A stretch of 64,000 bases of DNA, taken from Engraulis encrasicolus (taxonomy: Eukaryota; Chordata; Actinopteri; Clupeiformes; Engraulidae). The stretch is from assembly GCF_034702125.1 (NCBI RefSeq), contig NC_085878.1:16085740-16149739 (forward strand), given 5' to 3'. Positions 1-13,607 of the stretch are shown one piece after another (position 1 is the first letter of the stretch; the number at the start of each line of letters is the position of its first letter). The notes below the pieces were generated by a model, which searched no databases, had not been told where the DNA came from, and was given only the letters and a program-made list of their open reading frames with translations. A program made the translations under genes and the position numbers.

Positions 1-216
1 CATGATGTATGGAGTGAAAACAGCGGCTGACAGTGAAATTGTGGAGGGGAGCGGGCTGCTCGCGAGCCACTCTGAGAGGGGCTAGTCTTGGGCGGCAAAG
101 AGGGAAAGACCCACCACCGGCGGCCAAGCCAGACAGAGGCAGGAGGCAGTCACTCGCGCTGGCCCTCCAGCTCACTGCTATTTCTGAATATCTTTTGAGG
201 TGGTGTTGAGTTGGCT

Positions 217-219
<3 letters not shown>
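1..219. other. Unique sequence, no feature seen
   Basis: Moderately GC-rich sequence before the first GT array. I see no splice sites, repeat ends or recognisable reading frame. Confidence 0.5.
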
Positions 220-311
<92 letters not shown>

Positions 312-359
312 ATGTGTGTGTGTATCTTTTGAGGTGGTGTTGGGTGGGTGCTAATGTGC

Positions 360-412
<53 letters not shown>

Positions 413-490
413 CGTGCCTGTGTGCATGTGTGTATGTACGTGCGCTGATTTGTGCATCAGTATAGTGTGCAAATGTGCTTTTGTGCGTGT

Positions 491-528
<38 letters not shown>

Positions 529-645
529 ATGCATGCATGGTTGTGTTCTTGCATTAATGTTGCATCAGTATAGTGTGTAGATGTGTTTTTGTGTGTGTGT
601 GTGCGTGCACGCGCTCTCGTGTGTACGTGTGCTTGTGTGCGTGCA
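220..645. repeat. Compound (GT)n microsatellite cluster
   Basis: Four blocks of GT repeat are separated by short imperfect spacers: about 220-331, 357-440, 481-535 and 583-640. The phrase ATCTTTTGAGGTGGTGTTG occurs both just before the first block (near 192) and after it (near 325), so the block and its flank were locally duplicated. A GTGTAGATGTG / GTGCAAATGTG phrase near 460 and 570 is a second duplicated spacer. Confidence 0.95.
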
Positions 646-1122
<477 letters not shown>

Positions 1123-2282
1123 GGTGGGTGGGTGGGTTGTGCGTGTTTGTGGACATGGTTTGTGGACCTGATTTGTGACTGACAGGCCAGGGGTCCGATA
1201 AGCATTTGCTACCCAGTGATGAGTCACAGGTCCTGGGCTGCTCTCTCTCTCTCTGGGGACCCCCACTATACTCCTCGCTCTCCTTTCTGGTTACTGTTTT
1301 CACTGGCACCCCCCCCCCTCCTCCTCCAGCACTGCACACTAGCTTCCTACCAGAGAACACCCACCCCCAAACTCTCCATAACGCCCTCTCTCCACCACCA
1401 CCACCCCCTCGTTCTGACCTCTCTCGTAAACAACCAGAGGCCTGTTCACTGCCAGCAAAACAGGCCAAAACAACTATCCCTCTCCCTGTTTTACTGCGCG
1501 CTCGCTGGAATGCAGGGCCCCCTTCACAGTCTCTTTTAAAATGTTGCTGGAATCTTTCGGTTTTTAATATCAGCGTCTATATATGGAGGGTTATTGCGTG
1601 ATGTTCCACATGTGATAGTGCTCTCATAAAACCGTCACTGATGTGGCATAAATTTACTTGGGAACCATGCTCACTTTCTCATTATAAAATGAAAATGAAA
1701 AAAGAGACCCAGGAATTTTTCGACCCAAGCTTCTTTTGCAATTGTCAGCTCTTATTAAAATGACTTCAGTTCAATTATTTAACTATTTCTTTTAATTTTG
1801 TTTCAATTTTTTCTTTGTGTTTTTGTGAAGAGTGAATATTATGGCAAAATCGTGGATGGAGTCCTCCTCAATACATTGAAAATAAGTCTGAAGAACATAT
1901 AAAAATGTTAAATATTAAAAATGTTTGTATAAATATGGAAATTAATACATAATATTTATGTATATTAAAATGTAATGCGTTTAAATGAAATATTTTAACT
2001 CAATAATTTTACACTGCAGTGCACATTCATGTTCCTTCACAGTTACTAGTGCAACATGTATGCTATGTAATAGTTGCATAGCTAAAAGAAAAATATTGAC
2101 ATATGTCCAGTATAGTAGAAAATCGTGAAAAATGGATAATTACAGAGTGTGTGTTTGACAGTGGCTAGCCTACCCTGAGACATGCCAACACTCTTACCCA
2201 TAACATTGTATATGGTGCCAGCCAAGAAGTCACTTTCTGTGTCCTGAGCGCAGTGCTGGGGATTTTGAGCTATTATGGGGCC

Positions 2283-2284
<2 letters not shown>
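1123..2284. other. Unique sequence; C-rich then AT-rich
   Basis: 1240-1440 is C-rich with poly-C and CCA runs. 1600-2150 is strongly AT-rich with many stop codons on both strands. No gene, transposon end or tRNA is seen. Confidence 0.5.
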
Positions 2285-2365
<81 letters not shown>

Positions 2366-2435
2366 TGTGAGCGCGTCTGTGTGTTTGTGTGCGTGTATGT
2401 GTTTGTGTCTGCGTCTGCGTCTGTGTTTGTGTGTT
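2285..2435. repeat. (GT)n microsatellite, decaying to GTGTTT/CTGCGT units
   Basis: About 40 perfect GT units (2285-2361) are followed by imperfect units that include three CTGCGT/CTGTGT hexamers. Confidence 0.95.
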
Positions 2436-5400
2436 TTTGGGCAGGGGCTTGCCGCCGCACGTTGGAATGAAGGACTCAGAGAGGCCGTCCGTCTGTCCCT
2501 ACAGGGACGATCGCAGCCAAATCATGTGTTGCCAAATGACAGACGAATGTATCCATCATGCCTCCTGCATGCAAGGGGTGGGTGAAAGGGCAACAGCTCG
2601 ACCAAAGTGCCTCCGTTGGATGACCGGGTCATGACTTGCGTATAGCTCTCCTCTAGCATGGCCAGTATGCTGTTAGGTGTTCTTTTGCATGTGTGTGTGT
2701 CTGTGTATTCAATGTGTTTTTCAGTCTAGTAATGTTAGCTTGTTGTGGGCTTTTTTGCGGGCCATTGAGCTTGGGTTTTGTTTTCAACATTTTCTTATAT
2801 TTCTCAGTTTTAGGATCCTATAGCTATAATGGAATGTCAAAGTTGTCCCCCTATTTTTTTTTTTTTTTAGTAAAGCAACTTTTCAGTTTCAAACATAAAA
2901 GCCAGTCCATAACAATTTTCTATGATTTTACACACAGTCTCCCAGCAAGCCACCTGACATGCCCAAAAAAGTATGGAAAAAAATATTAGCCTAATACAAT
3001 AAAATGCAGTATAACAGCAGTTCTCCTTCTTTTAGAATATTATTAAATGCATACCACACTGACTGAAATGGAGTGAATACATTTTCACTACATGATGCAC
3101 CCTGAGGAACACATGGTAATCCAGCTGCAGTAGGCTAAAAGAGTGATACAGAAGGACCCTGGTCCAATTGCTTGTCCCTTGACAGTACAGGACACCCCCC
3201 TCTATATAATCAGTGAAATCCCATATGTCCTCTGTCGTCTGCATGGTGGAAAGGAGTGGTGTTCTTGGCTCTCTACGGTCAGCTGTATGTCATCTGTAAC
3301 AGGGTGCGAAAAGGAGACTTTCAAGATCATTAACACAAAGCATTGCCTCGCTGTATTCTGAAGGGAGAAAGAAGGGATTCTGCACAATAATGTTATGGTG
3401 AAATGTCATAGGGTATATGAAATACATCAGGAAATTGACCCCTTTTTGTTTTAAAAATATTATTCGCTCTGTCAGACAGGCGCTAAGCTGATGAGGACCT
3501 GAAATATTATGTTCTAGTTTTGGCACTGACATTCAGTTTTGTGTAATTCACTTTTGTCTGGTTTCATGTAATACAGAATTCTGTTTAATATCATTTAATA
3601 CACATTCCTTTTAGCTTCAGTGTGTATGTGGACTATTTATTGTGTCTACACATTTTTGTTGGATTCATTTCTGAAGTTCTTGTGAAGCCTTACATTGTTC
3701 CTGTAAGGGGAGCTGGGATTATATTACCTACATTATGAGAGATGCCAGCTTTCTGTCACTGAGGGACCCACGGAAAATTGTCATATAAAAAAGCCATGGG
3801 AGGCAGCTTTTGGTAATTGTTCAAATGTGTCAGAAAATGAAAACCAGGATCATAAATGTTGGCCTCCAATATAGAAACCATTGGTCACATTTAAGTTAAC
3901 ATTTATGTTATGTGTAACGAGAGCCATGGCAGAGGGAACTGATATAGCCTAGAGAGAACCACTGGACACATCACCCTGCAGTCGCATTCTGTATCTTGCC
4001 CTATAATAAAAGTGAGGCATGCATGCTTAACCAGCGCATTCCCTCTGACGTCAAACATAATTTTGAAAGCCTGTGAAGTGGATTAACGCCATCTGGAGGG
4101 ACGCACGAGAACAACGCATGCAGAGCAGAGCGTCCCATTTTCTCTCTGTGCGCGCGCGTGTTTTGAGGAGCAATTTTGTAGGAGTTGGGGTGTCGGGCCA
4201 GGCGTGGGTGGCAAGTGGGCGGTGATTGCCGGCATGCTAAAATGGCGCTGTCAAAATGGAACTCGCTCTCGCGCTCCGGCGCTCCGTTATGCCCCAGGAT
4301 CATTAAAACACGATGGATACGTGTTTCCGTCTATTCGTCCTGAATTAAAAATAACCAAGGGATACCCTTTCCTTTTAGACGCTCCGTGCTTGGCTGTCAG
4401 AATGTTTACATCCGAAAAGAAATTGTTTAAAGCTGGTATTCAGATTTGGCTCGGCTCCGTTGTCCAACTCCCTCAGGTGTAGTTAAAAGAGATCAATCGG
4501 ATGTGTGTGGTCATTGTGATTGTGTCTCGCGGGACAGATTCCATGGGAATATTATAGAATATTAAAGAAATAAAACGCATCATTATTCAAAGTAACTTAT
4601 AAAAGGGGAATAATAAAATATTGTATAGGCTACTGTCATATTTTCTCATTATTTTGCTTCAGCATGTATGACTACTATTGTGTGAACATAACAAAACATT
4701 ATAATAGGCCAACACACTTTCAGGCCAGCCTATTTCATCCCATGATGATACTTTTAGAAATAGGCAGTTGCTCGAAAGTTGTAGTTCAAGGTCAGCATGG
4801 GCGAAGCTATTGTTTTGTCAACACAGAGTCTAATGCAAATTCCTGTCTATTTTATTTTGTCTATTTTTAATGCCATATTTTTATGTATTTGAATTAAAAG
4901 ACAATTCAATGTCGATCTAGTCCTGTCTTTACGCATAGCAAGGCGCATGGCACGGGACCACTCATTTGCGCTAAAAGCCGGTGCTGGGTGTAGCAACTGT
5001 TTTGACAATGCTTTGGTAAATTAATTCGTGCGTGCAAAAGTAAAAGTCCATGCACAGCCCACTCCGAGATCTGGATAACGCCCTCCTTGCTTGTCCAAGT
5101 CCGTCTCCGGGGACTCGGCGCCGTCTGCACCAATATAAATACCCATCATGTGGAAAGCAGGGAAATTTGGAAGTTGTTTTGGCTCTCACATTTGGACTCT
5201 CACTGGCTTGTACCCTCAATGTGCCTGAAGCACTCGGTAGCCTAAATGTCCCTTTCCACCACACATTTTATATCGCATCATTCGGTATTTAAATAGGCCT
5301 ATGTGCATGCCTAACTTCTTAAAAAATGCAGTAGGCCTATAATGGTGTAAGTTGTTGTTAAAATATGTTAATATAGTTTTCTATACTTATTGCAAGTTCC

Positions 5401-5475
5401 TACAGTAGACCTAGTTGTAATCGCATTGTGTCCACAATTCTCATTTCAATGAAGGTTACTTTAATGTTATATTTG
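2436..5475. other. Unique sequence with possible regulatory stretch
   Basis: This is about 3 kb without simple repeats or recognisable transposon ends. 4000-4500 is less AT-rich than its surroundings and holds a perfect CRE palindrome TGACGTCA at 4047-4054 and a run of CGCG. No reading frame here resembles a known family. A long repeat-free stretch in so repeat-rich a window could be under constraint, but that needs an alignment. Confidence 0.35.
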
Positions 5476-5476
5476 T

Positions 5477-5507
5477 AACAATAACAACAACAACAACAAC
5501 AACAATG
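5477..5507. repeat. (AAC)n microsatellite
   Basis: About nine ACA/AAC units, followed by AT-rich sequence with ATT/AAT triplets. Confidence 0.85.
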
Positions 5508-6779
5508 TAATAACAACACCAGTAATAATAATAGCAACAATATTTAATAGTAATATTATTAACATTTATATTAATTAATAATAGTGTATTACTGGCATAG
5601 ATGTATTGACAATTGCCTGGTGATTAAAAGACTTGCATTCAGTTGAATTATAAAAGCACAATAGGCACGTCTTTTGATTGGCCTAATTGTTAGTGTTCCT
5701 CATCGTCTAACAAGTTTGAGAGAAATTATGTGAAAATAAGTAGAAACATTTAATATACGAGTTGGCTATAATCCACACTGTTTAACCAACAGAAACGAAG
5801 TTTAACCTAGGCTACTTTTTTCTTGGGTTTAAACTAGTCAGCAAGCTTGCTTGGTGTCACGCGACAGAAGCAGTGCAAAACGGATGCCGTCTCAAGGTCA
5901 CTCCTGGCCGCCTTCAAAGGAAGCGCGCGCATTATAGTTTAGCCCGGACGAAATGCCAAAAGTAACAGGAGTCAGAGCCTTCCTAAGCCTTCCTGTATTG
6001 CTGCGTTTTCTTGTAGTGGTCTTCCTCGTCAGGTGAACAGCTTTTTCCGCGGAGGAATCGCGGGCCGTGCCCTCCGTCTCCTCTGCATGTGTAAGGTCAA
6101 GGAAAAGTACACGCGACACCAGCCCAGTGCTATTTATAGAGTTCAAGGGTGCGCTAAGTAGCCCGCCATTGTGGCCGCTTAATTAAACAATTCGTGGAAT
6201 ATGGCCAGCGTCGTCTATCAAACTCTAGGTTATTTCGAGCTGTAGGCTACGAAATTGTCTGTTGTTGGATGCTCTGTTAACGTCCGTTAACCTGTTAAAA
6301 ACTAACATCAAAAACTAACAAATTACAGTTACCTATATATCTGAATATATTTTAGCCTATGTGCAAAATATCATTATATCCATAATCTATATGTCCAATA
6401 TTTTGGATATTAAATTGTGTGATTCAAAAGCATGCATTAAAATGTGCATATAGCCTACATTTGTTTAGATAAATCACGATGACCTTTTATTTTTGAAAAT
6501 TGCATCCACAATCTGTAGCCCTAGTGTTGTACGCTATGTTTACATTTTAAACTGTGAACAGCATCTTCAAAAATCATTTCACAAGTGAGCCACTTGGTGT
6601 TAGAGAGGAGACTAGTCACTGTATTATACTGGTATAGCCAAGGCATGGAGATGTATGCATTTGCTCAATATGTGCTTTCCATTGTTATTTGGGTATCATA
6701 CTGTATGCAGTATGTGATGGTGTTTGGTATTGGATAGATGTGGTACTATATACATTCTTAGATTTTTAAAGTGTGTGTG
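5508..6779. other. Unique sequence; GC-richer block at 5,850-6,180
   Basis: AT-rich DNA surrounds a GC-richer block (5850-6180) containing CGCGCGC, CCGCGG and TTAATTAA. A minus-strand frame of 82 codons covers the block but has no recognisable domain. It may be a CpG-richer regulatory patch; nothing more can be supported. Confidence 0.3.
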
Positions 6780-7285
6780 GATGTGCATGTGCATGTTCAT
6801 GGGCGGGCATGTATGTGTGAGTGTGTTTGTTTGTATGCATGAATGTGTACCATATGTGAGTGGGTGTTTGTATAGTGGATGCGTACATGATGAGCATGTA
6901 TGTGTGAGTGTGTTTGTATGGATGGATGCATGTCTGAATATGTTTTTTATGCTATGGATATGTACGCGCGTGTGTATGTGTGAGTATGTTTATTATGGAC
7001 ATGCATGGATATGCATGTGTGTGTGTGTGAGAGTATGTTTGTATGTATGGGTATGTACTGTATGTGAGTGTGTTAAGTGTGAGTATGTTTGTATGCACAT
7101 GTACATGAGTGTGTAGGCCCTATGTGTGAATATGTTTGTATGTATGGATATGCATATGAGTGTGTATGTGTGAGTGTGTTTGCATGTATGGATATGTACT
7201 ATGTGAGGGTGTCCGTATGTGTGAGTAATGTTTGTATGTATGGATATGTGCGTGAGCGTGTATGTGTGAGTGTGTTTGTGTGTAA
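6780..7285. repeat. Degenerate GT-rich minisatellite
   Basis: About eight imperfect units of roughly 50-65 bp share the phrases TATGTGTGAGTGTGTTTGTA and TATGGATATG. They differ by substitutions and short indels, so this is a decayed minisatellite and not a plain dinucleotide array. Confidence 0.75.
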
Positions 7286-7552
7286 AGCTGCGTGCGGTTC
7301 CCATGAGCTTGTGTGAGAGTTAGCTTCCCTGCCGGGCGGGGTCGTGACCCCCATGTCGCTCGGCAGGGTCCCAGACACCCTCGCCGCTGCGCTGCAGGAA
7401 GGACAGAGTCTGTGTTATTCTTTCTCTACCTGACAGTCGTATATTTCACCACCGCCCGGCCCGCCTGACCTTGCATGCTCAGACACAAGTGCTGGGTTCC
7501 TCTTCGTGCCAGAGCCTCCAGGCACAGCCTGTGGCATCTTGCAGATGCTCTG
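7286..7552. other. Unique GC-rich sequence
   Basis: GC-rich sequence between two repeat arrays, with no supported feature. Confidence 0.4.
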
Positions 7553-7572
7553 GGTATGTGTGTGTGTGTGCG

Positions 7573-7616
<44 letters not shown>

Positions 7617-7620
7617 TTCA
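7553..7620. repeat. (GT)n microsatellite
   Basis: About 30 GT units with one CGTGTTT interruption. Confidence 0.93.
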
Positions 7621-7802
7621 ATCGCCCAGTCTGCATCAAACTCTGTGCCTGTCCAATATACTGTACATCTGACTGTGTCGGTAGTTTCTCTCTCTCGCCC
7701 ACGCACGTGGTACAGTGTGATCAGTTAAACGTTGATCAATCCATGTTTCCCACTATTCTTCTTCATAGCATTTATTACTTATTCCAAGGAAATTAGGTTA
7801 CG

Positions 7803-7936
<134 letters not shown>

Positions 7937-9097
7937 TGTCAATAGTACATACTGTATGTATCTGACAACTTCTACATTATTGTACTTTTATCAACAAACA
8001 TAAGAGCATGCAGTCCTATCAACTCACGAGCCACTCCCAACATTTAGAAATCAAGGCAGTTCATAACTCTGCTTAATAAATGAGCCTGACCTATGTACTG
8101 AAGGAAAATAAACCAGCTACGAAAAAAGAAATCAGACCCACGACCACACACCTGTTTCATTACTCACTGAAGCATCTGTGATAAAGAAGAAGAAGAAGAA
8201 AAAAATCTCCCTACTTCTTTCACTGTACCTCTTCTGACAGTCAGAGGGGGATTAAAAAAAGTTTTAATGGAAATTCTGTAGCGCAGACAGGATGGGATTT
8301 ATGACCAGTTGAGGGGCAATTTGCACCTGGGGGAGAACGCATATGAGTCCGATCCATTAATCTCTGCGATTCCCTGTCTGGCTGTCGGTCGTGTGTTATC
8401 AAAATGGTGGTGTTTTAATATGGAGATAACAAGCGCTGCAGTGAGAGAAGTTGGTTGGACATCTGGAGGAATCCTCGTTGCATGAGGGTGAGGTGTGGTA
8501 GTGTGGTGTGGTGGAGGTGTGTAGTGGTGCTACTCGTGTGTTGTTGCCCTTCCCTGCCCCCTGACAGCTGGGCCGTGTCTCGGGGTGAGTGTTGGCGGTT
8601 TGTACATTAGCATAAAGTTCATCTTATCTATCTACCTCAGGGCTGTGGACGGTAACTCTCTCCCCTCCTCTCCTTTTCTCCCCCCCCTCTCTTTTTCTTC
8701 CTCCACCTCTGTCTCTCTCACTCCCTCCCTTCACTTCAAATTTTTACCTTTCCCTTTTCATCTCTACATCTTTCCCTCTTTCCCTCTCTCTGTCAGTCTG
8801 GTTTTTTTACACTCATGCTCCCACAACATTTCTGTATCTGTCTGTCTTTCTCTCTCTCTTTCTCTCTCTCCCTCCCTCCCTCAACGTTTTCCTCGTGTGT
8901 GCCTGTGCATTTTTCCTCCTCTTTTTGCCTCTCCTTGTGTGGCTGCTTGGAGGAGGCGTATGATAGGCTTGGCTGTGGGGGCGGCTCTTAATTTTGATTG
9001 AGAGCATTACTCCACTATCTGCCCCTCGGGTCAATCTGACACTGTCCAGATAAACACTCTGACAAATGGCAGTTGAAGAAGCATTCTGGATCTTGTA
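7937..9097. other. Unique sequence with a pyrimidine-rich block
   Basis: 8650-8885 is a C/T-rich, imperfect CTCT/CCTCC stretch. The rest is ordinary mixed sequence. A short GAAGAAGAA run lies near 8187. No gene is seen. Confidence 0.45.
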
Positions 9098-9432
9098 TGT
9101 GTGTGTGTGTGTGGTTTTTTTATATCCAATATTTAATGCACGTACATATGTATGCAGTTGTGTAATAGTATAGTATATTTCTTTGTCAGTTATAATATTT
9201 TGTGTAATTGTAAATATGCTGGGGGTGTGAGAGACAAAATCTGTTCGCTGATACAAAAGCAGCCGACAGTTGTCTGGAGGAACACTGTTGGATTTGTTTG
9301 TATTACTTGCGATTATGCTTGCTGCCATAGAAGCTGTGTTGCAGTATCACTGGAATCTCTTGGCCGACACACTCAGACACCCAGACTGAGGATGACGGGG
9401 CATTGAAAACTAGCCTTTTGCAGTGCTCCATG

Positions 9433-9433
<1 letters not shown>

Positions 9434-9466
<33 letters not shown>

Positions 9467-9622
9467 TGTGAGTGTAAGTGTGTGTGTGTATGTGTGTGAG
9501 TGTGAGTGTAAGTGTGTGTGTGTATGTGTGCATGCGTGCACATGTATGTATGTGCATGTATCTAGCCTATTTCGTTGTGTGTGTATGTTTTGGTGCGTGT
9601 GCATGTGTGTGTGTGTAGGTGA
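9434..9622. repeat. Interrupted (GT)n / GTGAGTGTGAGTGTAA repeat
   Basis: A GT array contains two copies of a GTGAGTGTGAGTGTAAGTGTG phrase (near 9463 and 9497), followed by GTATGT/GCATGT units. Confidence 0.85.
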
Positions 9623-10379
9623 CTGTGGGGTCCATGCCAGATCGTTAATGCCCCATGCTCTGGGCGACTCTGTCTTGACCCACGGCTAGCCTTTGCCCAT
9701 AGGAGCGCCCTGCCGATGGGGCGTGTATTTGCGTGCGTAGGCCCCTGAGTCCCCCTCACCAGCCCCCCCACCCCCTTCCATCGGCCCCTGTGTGGTCCTG
9801 CAGTCCGCGTGAGCGTGTGTGGTCCTCCTAGGCCCCCCGATCATCTGTCCGAGGGCTGCTAACTGCCTGCCCAGCGACCACGGCTGTTTACTTTAGCTCT
9901 GTCTGCACCAACTGAGCTCTGATCACTCGCTTCCTCCAGCTGGGCCAAATCAGGGCCCGGGACCCAGCCCACTGGAAAAAAGAGGGAGAGAGAGAGAGGC
10001 GCTGTGTGTGTACATGGGGGGGACTATGTGTATGTGTGTGTGATGAGGGAGAGATGCACAGAGGGGGCCCCTGAGAACGTCGAAGGGACACCACGAAGGC
10101 TGGGGGACCCCTGCTAAACTACAACTCCCACCCACCCCCACCACACACACACACACACATCCACACACACTCCTCTGAAGCACCCCTATCCAGCTCCCAT
10201 AACCTCTCCTTTAACTCCGTTATGGGATAAGACAAGATGCGTGGACCCCATGAACATTGAACCGTAATTACCCTGTCAGGGGTTGCGGCTCATTGGTAGT
10301 GATAATTGATTGCTAACGCTGAACGTATGAAACAGGACGCTGACGACGCTGACTCTCTCTGTGTCCCTCTATCTCTGTG

Positions 10380-10382
<3 letters not shown>
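9623..10382. other. Unique GC-rich sequence
   Basis: GC-rich DNA with short poly-C runs and a small CA run at 10141-10170. No supported gene. Confidence 0.4.

Positions 10383-10422
<40 letters not shown>
10383..10422. repeat. (CT)n microsatellite
   Basis: About 20 CT units, with CT-rich sequence on both sides. Confidence 0.95.
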
Positions 10423-10424
<2 letters not shown>

Positions 10425-12835
10425 CTCCCCCCCTCTCTCTCTTACATAAAGATGGACTGACCAGCATCTCCTCAGGGCCCCAAAAGCAGCAGGTTGCCGT
10501 GGAGACGATGTGATCCTGTGCAGAGATGGGAGGTAATCCTGCCAGTAGTAGAGTGGTAGAGCGTTGGGGCTATGGCTCTACCAAGTCTGCATGCTCAGCA
10601 CTGACAACACTGAGGAAGGTGGCATTTGCGTACATCCCTTAAGTTAACATTTTCACAGATTTACAAAGCTTAGTGTAATAGATTGGTAACCATTTTTCAA
10701 CATTTCCATATTTATCATTTTCGTCTTTTAAAGATAATTTGAAAAAACTTTGTCAAGGCTAATTCCAGACATCTTTAAAATAACGAATTCATTTCATTTG
10801 TGCATCCTAATCAGTGAGATCAATTTATGTAAGCTAATAATTATACATTTTAGAGTAAAATATAAATTCAAATGTCAAATTGCTGAAGCACTATCTGAAT
10901 GGACACTTTTTAGGGTCAGGATTGGTTACAGTCCCTGGAGCAATATTGGGTTAGGTGCTTTGCTTTGCTCAAAGGAGCTTCAGCAATTATTTCCATGATA
11001 TGAGAAAATGTTTGTAGCCTATATGTAATTTACTAGTCTTAGTTTCATCCAAATACATCGTTGATTATTATTTCTTGGTTATGTTTCTGCAATTAATAAA
11101 TCTAATGACTTTTTGTTTGCCTTGGGAAATTGCATGTTGCTATTTTTCTTAAGCTCCATTAATTGTAATTTCAGCCCACTGATCCACCATGCGTTTAGCA
11201 CTGTCATCTCCTCAGCTCACAAGGTGATGCCTCTTCCCCGCCCCAGGGGCTCCCTGCCCATTATTGGGAATCTGTTGTTGAGATCCACCCTTATCCCCCG
11301 AAAGATTAGCTTCCTATTTATTAATTTCCTTATTTACAGTTGGGGTCAGGGAGTTAAGCACCCGAGTGCGCCACCACGCACAAAGCCATACGATCCTTCA
11401 TAAATCCAGGGGGGTAATGAGGCGCGGGAATGGCGTAGCTGCCCTCATTCAGGAGGGTAATTCCTCTCATTAGACCCAGTTTGTCATTGCTGTCCCCACC
11501 GACAGATAATTCCTCTTATTAGGGTCTGTTTTTGCTCGCCACCCCTCTCAGGCACCACCAGCTCCTCTGCCCCCAATTGAAGCACCTATTGGCTTTGTTT
11601 GGGAGTGGGGTTTGGTAAGGACGGGGTGTGTTGTGTGGTGGGGTGGATTGGGGTTGAGGTTGGATCTTGCCTGCGGACACTCGATCCAGGGGTATGTGTG
11701 GAGCAGGGGTGCTCCAGGGTCTCGGAGGTGGCTGGTAGCGTTTAAGCCCCAATGTTTTCCAAGGGAAGCCCTCGGAGGCTGGGGTTTGCATTTTTACAAA
11801 TTGCGGACTGTGCCGGCAGGCGCCAGGGCTACGGCGAATGAGCAGCCAGGTTGACCTCTGATCCTTGCCTGGATGCAGGACCTCACAGTTAACCCCCCTC
11901 CCCTCCTCTAACCACCCGCCACCACCACCCCTCATCCTCCCCCTTTCCATGGAGGAGAATGCTGACCTCCTGCTCCCAGGGCTCTGGGGTTCTCCGACTG
12001 CGTCTCCTCTCTTGGGGGATGTTGGGAGTTCCTGTGATTTCGGGGCGGCTGCTCTGCTAATTAAATTTTTTGGTGGAGACATGTATGAAAACAAACACAG
12101 AGATGCTCCTGTTCTCTTGCCTGCACACTTTTGCACAGAATATGGAGCCCAACATTGTACTGAATAAACTTTAGGAACGGAAGAGGGAAACGATTTGAGG
12201 GATGGTGTGGGTTTTTATGTACAAAACTATTTTTAAAAGTTCTTCAACACTTTGAGCATGTTTTCCCGGACTTGTCAGAATGTTGCATGAGTCATATTAC
12301 TGTACCTACAGAAGAAGAAGTGAGGGAGGAGAAGGTGAATGATTCAACCAATGGTGTGGTCTATTTATGCCTCAAATGTTTTTTAACATTATGATTGAGA
12401 TATACAAATAACATTTTGATACATTCTCTTAAGACTTTGAGGATATGCAAAATAACTTTTTGAATCATAATGTTTTTTTTTACACTGTCATCAAATTCCC
12501 TTAATGTTTTTCCAAAAAATATACATGTTTTAAAAAGAACAAATCATATAAACGCAAACTCAGTTTGAATGTATCTGTTTTCAAGGAATTCTGCCTGCAC
12601 ATTCACTATATTGAACCCTCTTCTTGTAACAATTTGTTTTCAGTGGCGTGTCATTACGCTTACAAAAATATACACGTCTTCCCTGCCAAGTGTCACTGCC
12701 AACACTTTTTTGAAAGTGTGGAATCTGGATATGATTGCCTTTGTAAACCCATCTGACTCACACGCACTCTCTCTCTCTTTTCTCTCTCTTCTTGTTTCTC
12801 TGTCTCTGTCTTTTTCTCTCTATACTGTAATGCAC

Positions 12836-12838
<3 letters not shown>
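10423..12838. other. Unique sequence including a possible regulatory block
   Basis: 2.4 kb without transposon ends. 11,160-11,530 is GC-balanced and carries homeodomain-type ATTA/TAAT cores; the paired motifs there are listed separately. 11,590-12,010 is G-rich on one strand. 12,190-12,560 is AT-rich. Confidence 0.35.
11458..11522. promoter_or_regulatory. Two spaced TAATTCCTCTYATTAG motifs (possible regulatory module)
   Basis: TAATTCCTCTCATTAG (11458-11473) and TAATTCCTCTTATTAG (11507-11522) match at 15 of 16 positions. Their starts are 49 bp apart in otherwise non-repetitive sequence. Each has a TAAT core at one end and an ATTAG core at the other, the kind of site bound by homeodomain proteins. 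Regulatory function is inferred only from this arrangement. Confidence 0.35.
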
Positions 12839-12840
<2 letters not shown>

Positions 12841-12878
<38 letters not shown>

Positions 12879-12908
12879 ACACGCACACACGCACACACAC
12901 ACGCACAC
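12841..12908. repeat. (CA)n microsatellite
   Basis: About 17 perfect CA units followed by imperfect CACG units. Confidence 0.93.
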
Positions 12909-13095
12909 TACGCATGCATAGGAAGGAGAGACTCCATGTTAAACTGAAGGACATCTGTCCATAGTGTAATATTTCCTTCACGTTCCACGCCAAGTTGGTA
13001 ATTCCTCATGGCGTGTACCCCAAGAAAACAGATCTAACCCCCACCCACGATGTTGCACAACAGTCCTTCAAGAAAAACAGGACAGATGAAGAAGT

Positions 13096-13098
<3 letters not shown>

Positions 13099-13131
<33 letters not shown>
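13099..13131. repeat. (GA)n microsatellite
   Basis: About 16 GA units. Confidence 0.95.
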
Positions 13132-13133
<2 letters not shown>

Positions 13134-13236
13134 TGTCATCCCACCCATCCCGCCGTTCAGATTTGTTTCCATTCTTCTCGCGTGGGTGGCGGGATGCACC
13201 CTGTGTAGTTTTGTTTAAACACCCCTACTCCATCAG

Positions 13237-13283
13237 ACACACGCACACACACTCGCACACATACACATTGTTACATATCTTCT

Positions 13284-13316
<33 letters not shown>

Positions 13317-13388
13317 ATGCACACACATATACTCGTACTCACTTACACACTTACATACACATGCACACACACACATTCGCACACACCC
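13237..13388. repeat. Imperfect (CA)n repeat
   Basis: CA units with scattered CG, AT and CT interruptions. The purest run is at about 13285-13305. Confidence 0.85.
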
Positions 13389-13564
13389 CGAGGAGTCGGC
13401 ATGCTGGGATGGGTGGCCCCCGCTGGTTAGCAATAATTGCTTCAGGAAGCGCGAGCAGCATGGTTCAAGGGCTCCTTAATTCTATCAACAGGACAGGAGC
13501 GGGACAGCTGGTGCAGAGCAAGAGTGAGGCATGAAGGTAGAAGGAGGAACAGGCAGAAAGAAGA

Positions 13565-13566
<2 letters not shown>

Positions 13567-13607
<41 letters not shown>
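13567..13607. repeat. (GA)n microsatellite
   Basis: About 20 GA units. A purine-rich tail runs on to about 13665. Confidence 0.95.

Noticed and set aside
220..645. Long open frames of alternating Cys-Val, Thr-His, Ser-Leu or Arg-Glu here and at every dinucleotide array
   Set aside because: They are translations of (GT/CA)n and (GA/CT)n on both strands, with no start context, splice sites or domain.
4085..4105. CGCCATCTGGAGGG as a CTCF-type insulator site
   Set aside because: It matches only part of the motif; without a matrix score it cannot be supported.
10540..10590. tRNA-like phrase AGTGGTAGAGCGTTGGGGCT
   Set aside because: It resembles a D-arm only. There is no B box or T-arm at the right spacing.
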